Assembly (NCBI GenBank): GCA_030041355.1
Contig: JASHNZ010000058.1
Location: 124,001 to 188,000, forward strand
Length of the DNA stretch: 64,000 nucleotides
Origin: Nitrososphaerales archaeon
Lineage (GTDB): Archaea > Thermoproteota > Nitrososphaeria > Nitrososphaerales > CADDZS01
Direction of reading: 5' to 3'
Part shown: one piece after another, positions 15,317 through 23,711 of the stretch
Numbering within the stretch: the first letter of the stretch is position 1
How the letters are laid out: every line of letters starts with the position of its first letter
Translations under genes and position numbers: made by a program
Notes under the pieces: generated by a model
The model's input: the letters and a program-made list of their open reading frames with translations, nothing else
Told to the model about the DNA's origin: nothing
Database searches by the model: none

Positions 15317-16432
15317 TCATCGTGGTTTAAGGGAGGCACGCATTTTCGCAATATTCCGCGCGTACGGCTTTCGCAGTATTCCTGCTTCGCAAACGATTGC
15401 CGTGATTAAGTTCGGTGGCGTAATGTCAAAGGCGGGATTGAAAACAAGAATGTCATCAGGTGCAAGCTGCTTTTCCGCGATCCTTCTGACTTCGTCCGCA
15501 GAGCGTTCTTCGATCTTGACTTTTTTCCAGCTTGTCACAAAATCGAAGCTGGATACAGGTGCCGCGACATAGAAGGGCAAATGGTGTTTCTTGGCGAGCG
15601 TCGCAATCTGGTATGTACCAACTTTGTTGAATACATGGCCATCTTTTGTTATCCTGTCTGCTCCAACAATTACACCGTCTATGAGCCCCCTTTGCATTGC
15701 GAGTCCAACAGCAGTATCGGGAAGCAAAGTGACGTCAAAACCATCATTGGCTAATTCAAAAGCGGTAAGTCTCGCGCCCTGAAGAACCGGTCTGGATTCT
15801 GTTGCGAAAACTTTGATCCTCTTTCCTTTTTCCGTAGCAGCTCTTAAGACTCCAAGCGCAGTACCATAACCCACAGTCGCCAATGCTCCTGCAATCTGCT
15901 GAGCGCAGAACGAATCTGCCTCTCAATTACAGTGAGTCAGGATACTGGCATTGTCTTTGATAAGCACTTGGCCGATTTTCGAAAGCTCTTTGTTTACGTT
16001 CACATCTTTGTCAGCCAGAAGCTTCACGAATTCAACAAGCTTTGCTTGCTTCTCCTTGGAGCTCATTTTCGAAGGCAGCGCACTGAGAAACTCTAGTGCG
16101 GACTTGACACCCCAGGATAGGTTCACTGCAGTGGGTCGAGCGGAGATCAGGGCCTTCGATTCTCGCTGAACCTTTGACGCTATTCGAGCATCGCTCTTTC
16201 TTTCACGCATTCCCTCAGTAAAGGATAAGGCCACTCCCATCGCCCCAGCGACCCCGATGGCAGGCGCTCCTCTGATTTGCATCGATTTGATTGCGTGGAT
16301 CAGTGAACGTACAGTTCTGCACTTCACGAAACGGAACTCCTTCGGAAGCAGCGTCTGGTCTACGATTCTAACAGAGCTGGTCTTGTCTTCCCAATTTATG
16401 GTTCGTTGAACAAAGAAACTTACTTTCTCCAA
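15317..16432 (-). CDS. mtnA: MtnA/aIF2B-like isomerase, interrupted by a 33-nt BHB intron
   Basis: S-methyl-5-thioribose-1-phosphate isomerase family; archaeal relatives also include ribose-1,5-bisphosphate isomerase. Exon 1 (16432-15927, TTG start, EKVSFFVQRTINW) carries LIDQTLLP-like, RGAPAIGVAGAMG and ends at ILTHCN; exon 2 (15893-15317) continues AGALATVGYGTALG and GVIVGADRI. The catalytic Cys (about residue 168) and Asp (about 248) are present. In genomic sequence the frame hits UGA right after the Asn of HCNAG; removing 15894-15926 restores the motif in frame and yields about 360 residues. The start lies 4 bases from the divergent endonuclease-like gene. Confidence 0.87.
15894..15926 (-). 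other. Bulge-helix-bulge intron in mtnA pre-mRNA (33 nt)
   Basis: Read 5' to 3' on the minus strand: helix strand CUGU (15932-15929), 3-nt bulge AAU (15928-15926), inner strand UGAG, a 5-bp hairpin GCAGA/UCUGC with loop UUCGU, inner strand CUCA, helix strand GCAG (15899-15896), 3-nt bulge AUU (15895-15893). CUGU pairs with GCAG (one G-U) and UGAG with CUCA. Cutting after the second base of each bulge, as archaeal splicing endonucleases do, removes exactly 33 nt including the UGA and joins AA to U, giving Thr-His-Cys-Asn-Ala-Gly. A CCUG/CAGG outer helix lies beyond a small asymmetric loop. Confidence 0.85.
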
Positions 16433-16436
16433 GCTT

Positions 16437-17144
16437 ATGAAGCAACAACTCCTCCACATTTTCAATTCACCATCTAATCCGTTTATAAACGAGGTAGCTG
16501 AGAAGAGCTTCAAAGCACCAAACACGGCGTCGCGATTATTGCCCACGAAAGAAATTGCCTCATCTACCGAACTGGAAAGTTCGCAGTCGCTAGATAGACA
16601 AGAGGAGATCGAGCAGGTAATCTCCGCGCTCTTTTCCAAGAAAGCGAGACATGTTATCTTAGAGAAGAAAGAAGATGCAATTCTTCTGGAATCCAAAGGA
16701 TTTGGAATCAAAGAAGACGCTTCCTTCTCTCTTCGAGATTACGAAGTACTCTATCTGATGTTCACGAAAAAGCTCAAGCTAACCATCGATGGTAAACAGG
16801 TTTCTTTTGAAAAATACGTGAATTTTGCTTCAAAGCGAGATAAGGACGCTTGGGCCAGATTTCTAATTTTCAGAGATCTAAGAACGAGAGGCTACGTGGT
16901 ACGAGAAGGGTTTGGTTTTCCAATTGATTTTAGGGTTTATGATCGCGGAGATTTTGGCGCAAAAGCTGCCAAGTACATTGTCTTCGGTTTGAACGAAGGA
17001 AAGACCATGAGCATTGCTGATCTAAAAGAAATTATCGATCAAATGGCTAGGATGGGCAAGGAAGCGGTCGTGGGGGTAGTTGAACGCAGAGGCGAAGTCA
17101 TCTACTACAAAGTCGGCAAGTGGCGTCCCGTTAGGCCGCAATAG
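16437..17144 (+). CDS. endA: tRNA-splicing endonuclease family protein, probable structural subunit
   Basis: The C-terminal half follows the EndA fold: FIFRDLRTRGYVVREGFGF-type strand-helix, then FRVYDRGDF (the catalytic Tyr position, about residue 168), YIVFGL, and GKEAVVGVVERRGEVIYYKV with a Lys near the expected site (about 206). The catalytic His that normally sits in a GHAEYLV-like segment is replaced (AKAAKYIV), suggesting a non-catalytic partner as in heterotetrameric endonucleases of Crenarchaeota and relatives. The N-terminal 60 residues are weakly conserved; a TTG at 16539 could be the real start. It is transcribed away from mtnA, whose transcript contains a BHB intron. Confidence 0.78.
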   Translation: MKQQLLHIFNSPSNPFINEVAEKSFKAPNTASRLLPTKEIASSTELESSQSLDRQEEIEQVISALFSKKARHVILEKKEDAILLESKGFGIKEDASFSLRDYEVLYLMFTKKLKLTIDGKQVSFEKYVNFASKRDKDAWARFLIFRDLRTRGYVVREGFGFPIDFRVYDRGDFGAKAAKYIVFGLNEGKTMSIADLKEIIDQMARMGKEAVVGVVERRGEVIYYKVGKWRPVRPQ

Positions 17145-17239
17145 CTGGAGATTCTGTACTAAGAGGACTCAGACCTTATATGCACACTCCGGAGACGTTT
17201 CATATTCCCTAAAGGAAATGACGGGCAGATACTCGCAAT

Positions 17240-17944
17240 ATGAAGGCCGTGATTCTTGCAGGAGGTTTCGGAAAGAGGCTCAAACCACTCACTGATGATC
17301 GCCCCAAGCCCATGGTTGAAGTTTCTGGGGTTCCTATACTCGAGTGGCAAGTGAATTGGTTGAAGGACCACCAAGTCAAAGAGATAATCATCTGTGCAGG
17401 CTATCTCAAAGGTTCCGTGATTGACCACATTGGCAGCGGACAGAAGTTTGGTGTAAGCGTGGGTTTCGCAGTTGAGGAAGAGCCTCTTGGGACAGGGGGG
17501 GCTCTGAAAAACGCTAGAGTGATGATTTCGGAAGAGCAATTTTTGGTTATGAATGGTGACATTCTTACCAACCTAGATCCTATGCAATTGACGCATCTCG
17601 TTCGGCCCGAAGGCGATGCCATGTGTTCTATCGCGGCCGTCCCCTTGCGTAGTCCTTACGGCATAATCGAAATAGACAACGGACACGCGAAAGGTTTCAG
17701 GGAAAAGCCAATTCTAGGTGAATATTGGATCAATGCCGGAATTTATTGCCTTACCAGATCTGTTTTAGATATGCTCCCGGACAAGGGAAGCTTGGAAGAG
17801 ACCACGTTGCCCGAGCTTGCAAGAGATGGAAAGATTCGAGTCTGCAAATACAATGACGTATTATGGCGATCTATTGATACCCATAAGGACATTGAAGAAG
17901 CTCAAAAAGAATTCCGCGATCTAGTTCCAAAGCGCGGAGCCTAG
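17240..17944 (+). CDS. Sugar-phosphate nucleotidyltransferase
   Basis: Makes an NDP-sugar from NTP and sugar 1-phosphate. The N-terminal signature LAGGFGKRLKPLTDDRPKPM, the second GTGGALKNA and the MNGDI metal site (about residue 97) are typical of the NTP_transferase family; WINAGIY and the C-terminal WRSIDTHKDIEEA fit short (about 235-residue) enzymes without a left-handed-helix domain. Substrate could be mannose- or heptose-like; the sugar kinase at 24615 makes the latter thinkable but not shown. Its stop overlaps the GTG of the next gene by one base. Confidence 0.88.
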   Translation: MKAVILAGGFGKRLKPLTDDRPKPMVEVSGVPILEWQVNWLKDHQVKEIIICAGYLKGSVIDHIGSGQKFGVSVGFAVEEEPLGTGGALKNARVMISEEQFLVMNGDILTNLDPMQLTHLVRPEGDAMCSIAAVPLRSPYGIIEIDNGHAKGFREKPILGEYWINAGIYCLTRSVLDMLPDKGSLEETTLPELARDGKIRVCKYNDVLWRSIDTHKDIEEAQKEFRDLVPKRGA

Positions 17945-18897
17945 TGCGCTTTACCAAGCTTTTTGTAGCCTATAACGATAGTCTGTCAAAGTTATTCCAT
18001 GGCAGAGATAGACGAAGCAGGAGTAAATCTAGCCTGAAGGACTGGATTTTACTCATCCGACCCGCCAATTCCATAATGGTCGGTTTTGCAGTAATCGTAG
18101 GAATAGCTGTTGCTTCTCCGTCGGGGCATCAGGTTTCAAATATCTTTAGCTTTACTTCGCTTTTCGGATTCCTTACGGGATTTTCGATTTCGTCGTTTTC
18201 GATGATAACTAATGACGTTTATGATTATGAAGTAGATAAGATAAACCAACCAACAAGGTCGGTAGCCAGTGGCCGAATCCGACTGAACGATGCCGTGATT
18301 TACTCGATCCCGTTTCTCATAATCGGACTGGGTTCTAGCGTATTGATTGGTCCTACAAACTTGGCAGTGGCAGGAGTTTTCGCCCTAATTGGATGGTTTT
18401 ACAACTATCAAGGGAAAAGGTTCGGTCTAGGTGGAAATTCGCTTGTGGCGCTGTCCCTTGCGATTCCATACATTTTCGGTTCACTTGCACTTCGAAATTA
18501 TTCTCTTAATCTTGCCTACCTCCTTGCTCTAACTTCATTTCTGGCTGGAATGGGAAGAGAAGTCTTGAAGGGCATCTCAGATATAGCCGGGGACAAGATC
18601 AGAAGCATAAAATCCATTGCGATATCTCATGGAGTGGGGAAGGCAAAATCAACTGCCGCCGCATTTTTTCTTCTTGCTGTGGGATCGAGCTCGTTTCCAA
18701 TCTTGTCAGGCATACTTGGAAAGGGTTTGCTAGTATACGCGGTGTTGGTTTCGCTTACTGACGCAGTGTTTTGCTTTCTAGCTGCCAGAACCTTGAGAAT
18801 TAAATCAGAATCAGAATCTTTGCGTCTCAAGAAAATCGCTTTAGGAGGTATGATGCTTGGTCTCCTTGCATACCTTGCGGCCGGTCTTTCTGCTTAG
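17944..18897 (+). CDS. UbiA-family prenyltransferase, digeranylgeranylglyceryl-phosphate synthase
   Basis: Multi-pass membrane enzyme (about eight or nine segments) that adds the second geranylgeranyl chain to geranylgeranylglyceryl phosphate in archaeal lipid synthesis. Both aspartate-rich motifs are present: NDVYDYEVDKINQPTR (about residues 97-112) and the second DIAGDK (about 212-217) after MGREVLKGISD. A soluble N-terminal tail of about 35 residues precedes the first membrane segment. GTG start overlaps the upstream stop by one base, so the two genes are an operon. Confidence 0.88.
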   Translation: MRFTKLFVAYNDSLSKLFHGRDRRSRSKSSLKDWILLIRPANSIMVGFAVIVGIAVASPSGHQVSNIFSFTSLFGFLTGFSISSFSMITNDVYDYEVDKINQPTRSVASGRIRLNDAVIYSIPFLIIGLGSSVLIGPTNLAVAGVFALIGWFYNYQGKRFGLGGNSLVALSLAIPYIFGSLALRNYSLNLAYLLALTSFLAGMGREVLKGISDIAGDKIRSIKSIAISHGVGKAKSTAAAFFLLAVGSSSFPILSGILGKGLLVYAVLVSLTDAVFCFLAARTLRIKSESESLRLKKIALGGMMLGLLAYLAAGLSA

Positions 18898-18984
18898 TGA
18901 TTAAGCAAAGCCTAAATTCATTGAATCAGGAAGACATCCATTTCCTCAACTTAAAATCCTGTAGGAACCGATGAAATACATCAC

Positions 18985-20172
18985 ATGATGCTTTCCGAAA
19001 GAGTACGGCCAAGAAAAATTGCATTGCTAATTGGAAATGAGCAATCGAGAGTCCAGCTGATAAAATGGCTGAAAAACTGGAAAATAGGGTCCAAGGCAGT
19101 ACTCCTCATCGGCCCGCCAGGCGTCGGAAAATCTACTTCAGTTTATGCAGCGGCCTCCGAGCTCGGATATTCGGTAGTGGAATACAATGCTAGCGATGTC
19201 AGAACGAAGAAGAGGTTATCGGAGGCACTTAGTGGAACACTGGAGAATGCATCACTTTTCGGGGAGCAAGAAAAAATGCTCATTTTCCTCGACGAGGTAG
19301 ATGGTCTATCTGGCAGGTCCGATTACGCCGGAATAGAATTCATTCTCGAGTTTATCGAAAATGCTACTGTGCCCGTTGCAATGGCTGCAAATGTTGAAGA
19401 CGACCCAAAGCTTAGAAAACTCAGCCAAAAGTCGCAATTGATTCATTTTGGACCCGTTAATGAGGATTTGATATACATATATTTGAAAACAATTGCAAAA
19501 AGGGAAGGCCTTCCCGTCTCTGAAAAGGCATTGCAACAGATTGCGGTTGCATGTCGCGGCGATGTCAGATTTGCCTTGAACATGTTTCAAACACTAATTG
19601 GCGACAGTCTTAGCAGCTTTCAAACTGACAAACAATTCTTTAGTGAAGCATCAGCAATGGCTGCAATCTTGGACTCTAATTCATTGGAAGAAGCCATTGC
19701 ACGACTGAGGCAATATGATGCCTCGCCCCTGGAAAAAGTGCGCGCCATATTCGACAGTATAGTTTCCGCAAAGTCTGTTTCTCCCGAAGAAAGGGCGCGG
19801 GCACTGGAGCTGATCTCCGACGCTGATATATTGCTGCGACAGATCAACAAAAATCAGAGGTGGCGATTGCTCAGATACTTGGATAGATACCTTGCCCTTG
19901 CATTAATCTCGAGAAAATTGAAAGCTGCGGATTCGAGTATTCCATGGAACCTTAGACTCGCAATATGGAACGATGGAAGAGTAACGAAGGAGTTTCTGAG
20001 CGAGCTACCAGAAGATTTCCATGTCGGGAAAAATGAGTTCGCGGTATTCTACCTGCCCTACTTCTCCTTTTACTTTAAAAACCGAAGTAGTGACTTGACT
20101 AAATTTCTTCAAAAATATGAATTCGGTGATTCGGAAAAGCGTGTAATGCTAAAGATTGCGACTGAGCACTAG
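18985..20172 (+). CDS. rfcL: Replication factor C large subunit
   Basis: Clamp-loader ATPase subunit that opens PCNA at primer ends. Walker A GPPGVGKS (about residues 43-50) and Walker B LIFLDEVD (about 98-105) are intact, followed by the sensor/lid region and the helical collar. The 395-residue length is usual, but the C-terminus lacks an obvious PCNA-interacting (QxxLxxFF-type) motif that many archaeal RfcL proteins carry. The small subunit gene is not in the window. Confidence 0.93.
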   Translation: MMLSERVRPRKIALLIGNEQSRVQLIKWLKNWKIGSKAVLLIGPPGVGKSTSVYAAASELGYSVVEYNASDVRTKKRLSEALSGTLENASLFGEQEKMLIFLDEVDGLSGRSDYAGIEFILEFIENATVPVAMAANVEDDPKLRKLSQKSQLIHFGPVNEDLIYIYLKTIAKREGLPVSEKALQQIAVACRGDVRFALNMFQTLIGDSLSSFQTDKQFFSEASAMAAILDSNSLEEAIARLRQYDASPLEKVRAIFDSIVSAKSVSPEERARALELISDADILLRQINKNQRWRLLRYLDRYLALALISRKLKAADSSIPWNLRLAIWNDGRVTKEFLSELPEDFHVGKNEFAVFYLPYFSFYFKNRSSDLTKFLQKYEFGDSEKRVMLKIATEH

Positions 20173-20173
20173 T

Positions 20174-20506
20174 GTGAGCCACAAATTGAGGATTGCTTCA
20201 AACAAATGGTTTTCTCTTCCGAGGTTGGGAAGAGAAGTCTTTTCCGATCTTATGAAAGCCAAAGTAAAGTATGACACAAAGTTTGGATTCAAGATCACCT
20301 CCGAAACGGACGTTCCCAGGGCAATTTCTGTTCTATCTCGCGCTTTAGACCAGCAAGTGGAGCTCCAATCATCTTGTTTTATTTGTAATGAGATACTTGG
20401 GGAAAATGAAAAACCCGGTTCTATAATCTGTGCCAAATGCAAGGACAGAGAGGATTGCTACGCTCTCTATACGATGAAATTCGCTACGCTAGTTGAGAAT
20501 CTCTAG
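20174..20506 (+). CDS. Small protein with a C-terminal zinc knuckle pair, 110 aa
   Basis: Starts with GTG one base after the rfcL stop, so it is almost certainly in the rfcL operon. The N-terminal 70 residues have a helix-rich profile (LPRLGREVFSDLMKAKVKY); the C-terminal part has CFIC and CAKC, a compact zinc ribbon. Not a recognised family. The linkage hints at a DNA replication or repair role (inference). Confidence 0.65.
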   Translation: MSHKLRIASNKWFSLPRLGREVFSDLMKAKVKYDTKFGFKITSETDVPRAISVLSRALDQQVELQSSCFICNEILGENEKPGSIICAKCKDREDCYALYTMKFATLVENL

Positions 20507-20529
20507 GTTATTCGAACTTGTGACAAATC

Positions 20530-20539
20530 GATAAATAAT
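20530..20539 (+). promoter_or_regulatory. TATA box of the gene at 20565
   Basis: GATAAATAAT is centred about 30 bases before the TTG at 20565, consistent with a nearly leaderless transcript and supporting that TTG as start. Confidence 0.5.
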
Positions 20540-20564
20540 CATAAAGTGACTTTGGGTTAGAAAA

Positions 20565-20996
20565 TTGTCAACTAAACAGGAACAACCGAAGGCCAAAGCC
20601 GAGCACCAGCACGATTTTCGGTACTACGCATGTGTGAATCTCTGGGATAACGGAGAAACGACCGGAGTGATAGACGTGTGGCGCTGCACCGTTTGTCATG
20701 TGAAAGGGATAGAGCTTAGAGCGCAAGGACTAAGCAATCTTGCGACCGAAACCGGTTTCCCAGTCCTTGATAGTCCAGAAAGTAATTGGGTGGTTTTTGT
20801 GTGCACAGCGCAGGAACAACTGAGGTACGAGGTTCTCCTCGTACACCTGGGCGATGTAGTTGAACATGAGTGCGTCGAAAAGACCGGTCCGATCAAAGTC
20901 GGCTCAGGTTACAGACTCGAAAACAGCAAAGACAAGTTCCACAAACTTCAGAGCATAGAACCGTTTCTGAATGAAACCATGGATCTTTCTGTGTAG
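20565..20996 (+). CDS. Uncharacterised protein with one Cys-x-x-Cys, 143 aa
   Basis: TTG start supported by a TATA box. Residues 20-50 hold a small strand-rich segment with WRCTVCHVKG, resembling half of a zinc ribbon, with His17 and several later Cys residues as possible extra ligands. The remainder looks like a compact alpha/beta domain. No family recognised; it is the last plus-strand gene before a long minus-strand cluster. Confidence 0.6.
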   Translation: MSTKQEQPKAKAEHQHDFRYYACVNLWDNGETTGVIDVWRCTVCHVKGIELRAQGLSNLATETGFPVLDSPESNWVVFVCTAQEQLRYEVLLVHLGDVVEHECVEKTGPIKVGSGYRLENSKDKFHKLQSIEPFLNETMDLSV

Positions 20997-21011
20997 CGGC
21001 TGGACAACCGT

Positions 21012-21227
21012 CTAAGTGGAACTCGTTGCCGTCTCTTTCTCTGGCCACAGAATCCTTGGTTGTTTTGCTTGGACTCCGTGAACCGGTAGACCCTTGTAAT
21101 TTGACTTGTACTTGTTCATATCAGGTATAATAAAGTGGCAGACTTCGCACTCCCAAACTGTGCCTTCGTTGGTTCTGCGCAGGAAAAAATCCCGAATGGT
21201 CTGGCACCTTTCGCAATAGTTATTCAT
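21012..21227 (-). CDS. Small zinc-ribbon protein, 71 aa
   Basis: Two Cys-x-x-Cys knuckles, YCERC (residues 5-8) and CEVC (27-30), form a classic zinc ribbon, followed by a basic tail (MNKYKSNYKG). It follows the transaldolase gene by 32 bases on the same strand. The zinc ribbon is clear, but the role is unknown. Confidence 0.6.
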   Translation of the reverse strand: MNNYCERCQTIRDFFLRRTNEGTVWECEVCHFIIPDMNKYKSNYKGLPVHGVQAKQPRILWPEKETATSST

Positions 21228-21259
21228 AGCAAAATCTCCACCCGGTTATCTTCAAGCAT

Positions 21260-21934
21260 CTATCTAGGAACCGTAAGCTTGGGGTGAGAGGAAGTGGAGA
21301 TCTTCCTCCAGTCCTCAAGAAATCTCGCCAATCCAATGTCCGTCAGAGGATGAGATATCATTTTGGCAAGCACGTCCGGAGGCAGGGTTACGATATCCGC
21401 GCCCAGTTTGGCTGCGTCTATAACATGGAGTGGATGGCGCACACTTGCAACCAAGACTTCACATTCAAAATCGTAGTTTGCGAAAATTTCAACAATATCA
21501 CTGACCAAATCCATTCCGATTTCACCAATATCATCGAGTCTACCTATGAATGGGCTGACGTAGCTTGCTCCCGCCTTAGCAGCGAGCAGTGCTTGGTTGG
21601 CTGAAAAAATCAAAGTCACGTTGGTTCGGATCTGTTCGTTCCGGAGACTTCGAACAGCTCTCAGCCCTTCGGAAGTCATAGGTATCTTGACAACAACATT
21701 CTTGCCGAACTTTGAGAGTCTTCGACCTTCAGCCAACATTCCCTCGTAATCCGTACTGATTACTTCGAGACTGATCGGGCCCTTCACCATTCTCACAATT
21801 TCGCCCATAATCTCCTCTGGGTCGCCTTTTTCTTTGGACAAAAGCGTGGGATTTGTGGTGATTCCGTCGACTAATCCCATATCATTGTACATCTTGATGG
21901 AATCCAAATTTGCGGTGTCGAGAAAAATTTTCAT
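21260..21934 (-). CDS. tal: Transaldolase (small, fructose-6-phosphate aldolase-like type)
   Basis: Transfers a dihydroxyacetone unit in the non-oxidative pentose phosphate pathway. At 224 residues it is the short decameric type. Landmarks: MKIFLDTANL, GITTNPTLL, the Schiff-base lysine in VVVKIPMT, NVTLIFSANQALLAAKAGASYVSPFIGRLDD, and the C-terminal HPLTDIGLARFLEDW. It closes a minus-strand cluster with split transketolase and ribulose-phosphate epimerase, which supports a transaldolase rather than aldolase role. Confidence 0.92.
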   Translation of the reverse strand: MKIFLDTANLDSIKMYNDMGLVDGITTNPTLLSKEKGDPEEIMGEIVRMVKGPISLEVISTDYEGMLAEGRRLSKFGKNVVVKIPMTSEGLRAVRSLRNEQIRTNVTLIFSANQALLAAKAGASYVSPFIGRLDDIGEIGMDLVSDIVEIFANYDFECEVLVASVRHPLHVIDAAKLGADIVTLPPDVLAKMISHPLTDIGLARFLEDWRKISTSSHPKLTVPR

Positions 21935-22033
21935 TTTGTGACTCCTATCCCTTTCTCAAAAATGAAGGCATTGTTTGCTATATTACTTTCCCTGGAAGAG
22001 CGATTATGAGAACCTTGATTGTCGTGCGGTGCA

Positions 22034-23032
22034 TTACTTCCGATCGAGATTCTTCAGTTCGAGGATTTTCGCGGAAATGTTACTTGCTGTCAGTCCGTAC
22101 TTGATCATCAGCTCACCTGACTCGCCAGATTCCCCGAAAGTGTCCTGTGTGCCTATCCTGCGCATGAGGACGGGATAGTTCTCGACGACAATTTCTGCAA
22201 CTGCTCCGCCTAGCCCTCCGATCACATTATGCTCCTCGGCAGTTACTATTCCTCCGGTCGCCGAAGCTGCCTTAATTATGGCCATCTCGTCGATGGGTTT
22301 GATAGATAACATGTCAATCACTCTCACATTCAAAGAGTTCTCAGTCGCAAGTTTTCTTGCAGCGATTAGTGCTTCGTAAACAAGCAAACCGCAAGCGATA
22401 ATCGTCGCATCGCTTCCATCTCTCACTGTCATTGAACCTCCTTTTCTTATCGATGATGCCTGGGCAGCTGAATAAATGAAAGGACAATCTGGTCTCGCAA
22501 TTCTCATGTAGTATGGACCTTTGTCCCGAGCCAAGATTTCCACGAGTCTGGAGGTGGAGTTGGGATCAGAAGGAATCACGACATGCATGTTTGGGATAGC
22601 CCGCATTGTCGCAATGTCCTCCAGTTCTTGATGAGAAGCTCCGTCAGGTCCCACGCTGATTCCAGCATGAGAAGCGACGAGTTTCATATTGACCTCAGGG
22701 TAAGCGATCGCATTTCTTATCTGGTCAACGCATTTGCCCGGCGCGAAAACTGCATAGGTACTTGCGAAGGGTATTTTTCCCGCAATCCCAAGACCTGCCG
22801 CAACTGAAACTAGATTTGATTCGGCAATGCCCACGTTAAAGAATCTCTCGGGATACTTTGCACCGAACAATGAAGTCTTGATCGAGCCAGTGGTATCCGC
22901 TCCCACGACCACTATGTCTTTGAGCTCTGATCCGAGCCTGACCAATGTCTCACCAAAAGCTTCTCTCATCGAGCCTTTCTTGGGCTTGTCAAGAATGTCC
23001 CCGATCTCTTCTGGGCTAAGCACTTGCGCCAA
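22034..23032 (-). CDS. Transketolase, C-terminal subunit
   Basis: The pyrimidine-binding and C-terminal domains of transketolase as a separate 332-residue subunit. Seen: MREAFGETLVRLG, GADTTGSIKTSLF, RFFNVGIAESNLVSVAAGLG (the glutamate that activates TPP), SHAGISVGPDGASHQ, and the C-terminal domain with VIDMLSIKPIDE and EEHNVIGGLGGAVAE. It overlaps the 3' end of rpe by 17 bases. Works with the N-terminal subunit at 23712. Confidence 0.93.
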   Translation of the reverse strand: MAQVLSPEEIGDILDKPKKGSMREAFGETLVRLGSELKDIVVVGADTTGSIKTSLFGAKYPERFFNVGIAESNLVSVAAGLGIAGKIPFASTYAVFAPGKCVDQIRNAIAYPEVNMKLVASHAGISVGPDGASHQELEDIATMRAIPNMHVVIPSDPNSTSRLVEILARDKGPYYMRIARPDCPFIYSAAQASSIRKGGSMTVRDGSDATIIACGLLVYEALIAARKLATENSLNVRVIDMLSIKPIDEMAIIKAASATGGIVTAEEHNVIGGLGGAVAEIVVENYPVLMRRIGTQDTFGESGESGELMIKYGLTASNISAKILELKNLDRK

Positions 23033-23696
23033 TTATCTCTCTCAACTCTTTGAATGCGCCTTCCTGATCTCTTTGGCCAAAAACAGAGTTTCCAGCTACG
23101 AGCACAGTTGCGCCGTTCTGGCACAATAAGCTTACGTTGGATGAATCCACGCCGCCATCGACCTCAATTTCCACTTGCCTCTTTGATGGCCTCGCATAAA
23201 TCTCCGACGCTTCTCGAATTTTGGGAATAATCTCAGGCATGAATTTCTGCCCAGAGAATCCTGGATTCACTGACATGACTAATATCAAAGAGGCATCATA
23301 ATCCGCGATGTTTATCAAAGAGAGAGGCGTTGCTGGTTTGAATGCAATGCCGAGTTCGCGATCACTCCTCCTGATCATTTCCTGAATTTCAAGCAAGGAA
23401 TCTTTGGTCACAGCTTCTGCATGCACTGTTATGTAGTTAGCTCCCGCATCGATAAATCTCTGGACATACTTCTCTGGTTCGGCGAGCATCAAGTGGCAGT
23501 CCAGTGGAATGGAGACTTTAGGGCGTATCGCTCTTACAAGGCCAGGCCCGAAGGTCAGATTCGGTGCAAACCTACCATCCATAATATCCACATGCAGCCA
23601 GTCGGCTCCCCACTTTTCGGCTCGGACCGCTTCTTCGGTCATATTTCCATGGTCTGCAGAAAGTATTGAGGGGGCGATTTTGACATGCATTTTCAC
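23016..23696 (-). CDS. rpe: Ribulose-phosphate 3-epimerase
   Basis: TIM-barrel epimerase converting ribulose 5-phosphate and xylulose 5-phosphate. Metal ligands and signatures are present: IAPSILSADHGN, LHVDIMDGRFAPNLTFG, LDCHLMLAEPEKY, NPGFSGQKFMPE, and EVDGGVD. 226 residues is standard. It lies between the two transketolase subunit genes and shares 17 bases with the downstream one, so expression is coupled. Confidence 0.95.
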   Translation of the reverse strand: MKMHVKIAPSILSADHGNMTEEAVRAEKWGADWLHVDIMDGRFAPNLTFGPGLVRAIRPKVSIPLDCHLMLAEPEKYVQRFIDAGANYITVHAEAVTKDSLLEIQEMIRRSDRELGIAFKPATPLSLINIADYDASLILVMSVNPGFSGQKFMPEIIPKIREASEIYARPSKRQVEIEVDGGVDSSNVSLLCQNGATVLVAGNSVFGQRDQEGAFKELREIIGASA

Positions 23697-23711
23697 TTGT
23701 CTCGCGAAGAA

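Noticed and set aside
15894-15926. UGA in mtnA as selenocysteine/stop readthrough, or the gene as a simple pseudogene
   Set aside because: Readthrough would insert 11 residues in the middle of the HCNAG active-site motif. The exact 3-4-3 bulge-helix-bulge geometry and perfect motif restoration fit splicing far better. Both halves are otherwise intact with no other damage.
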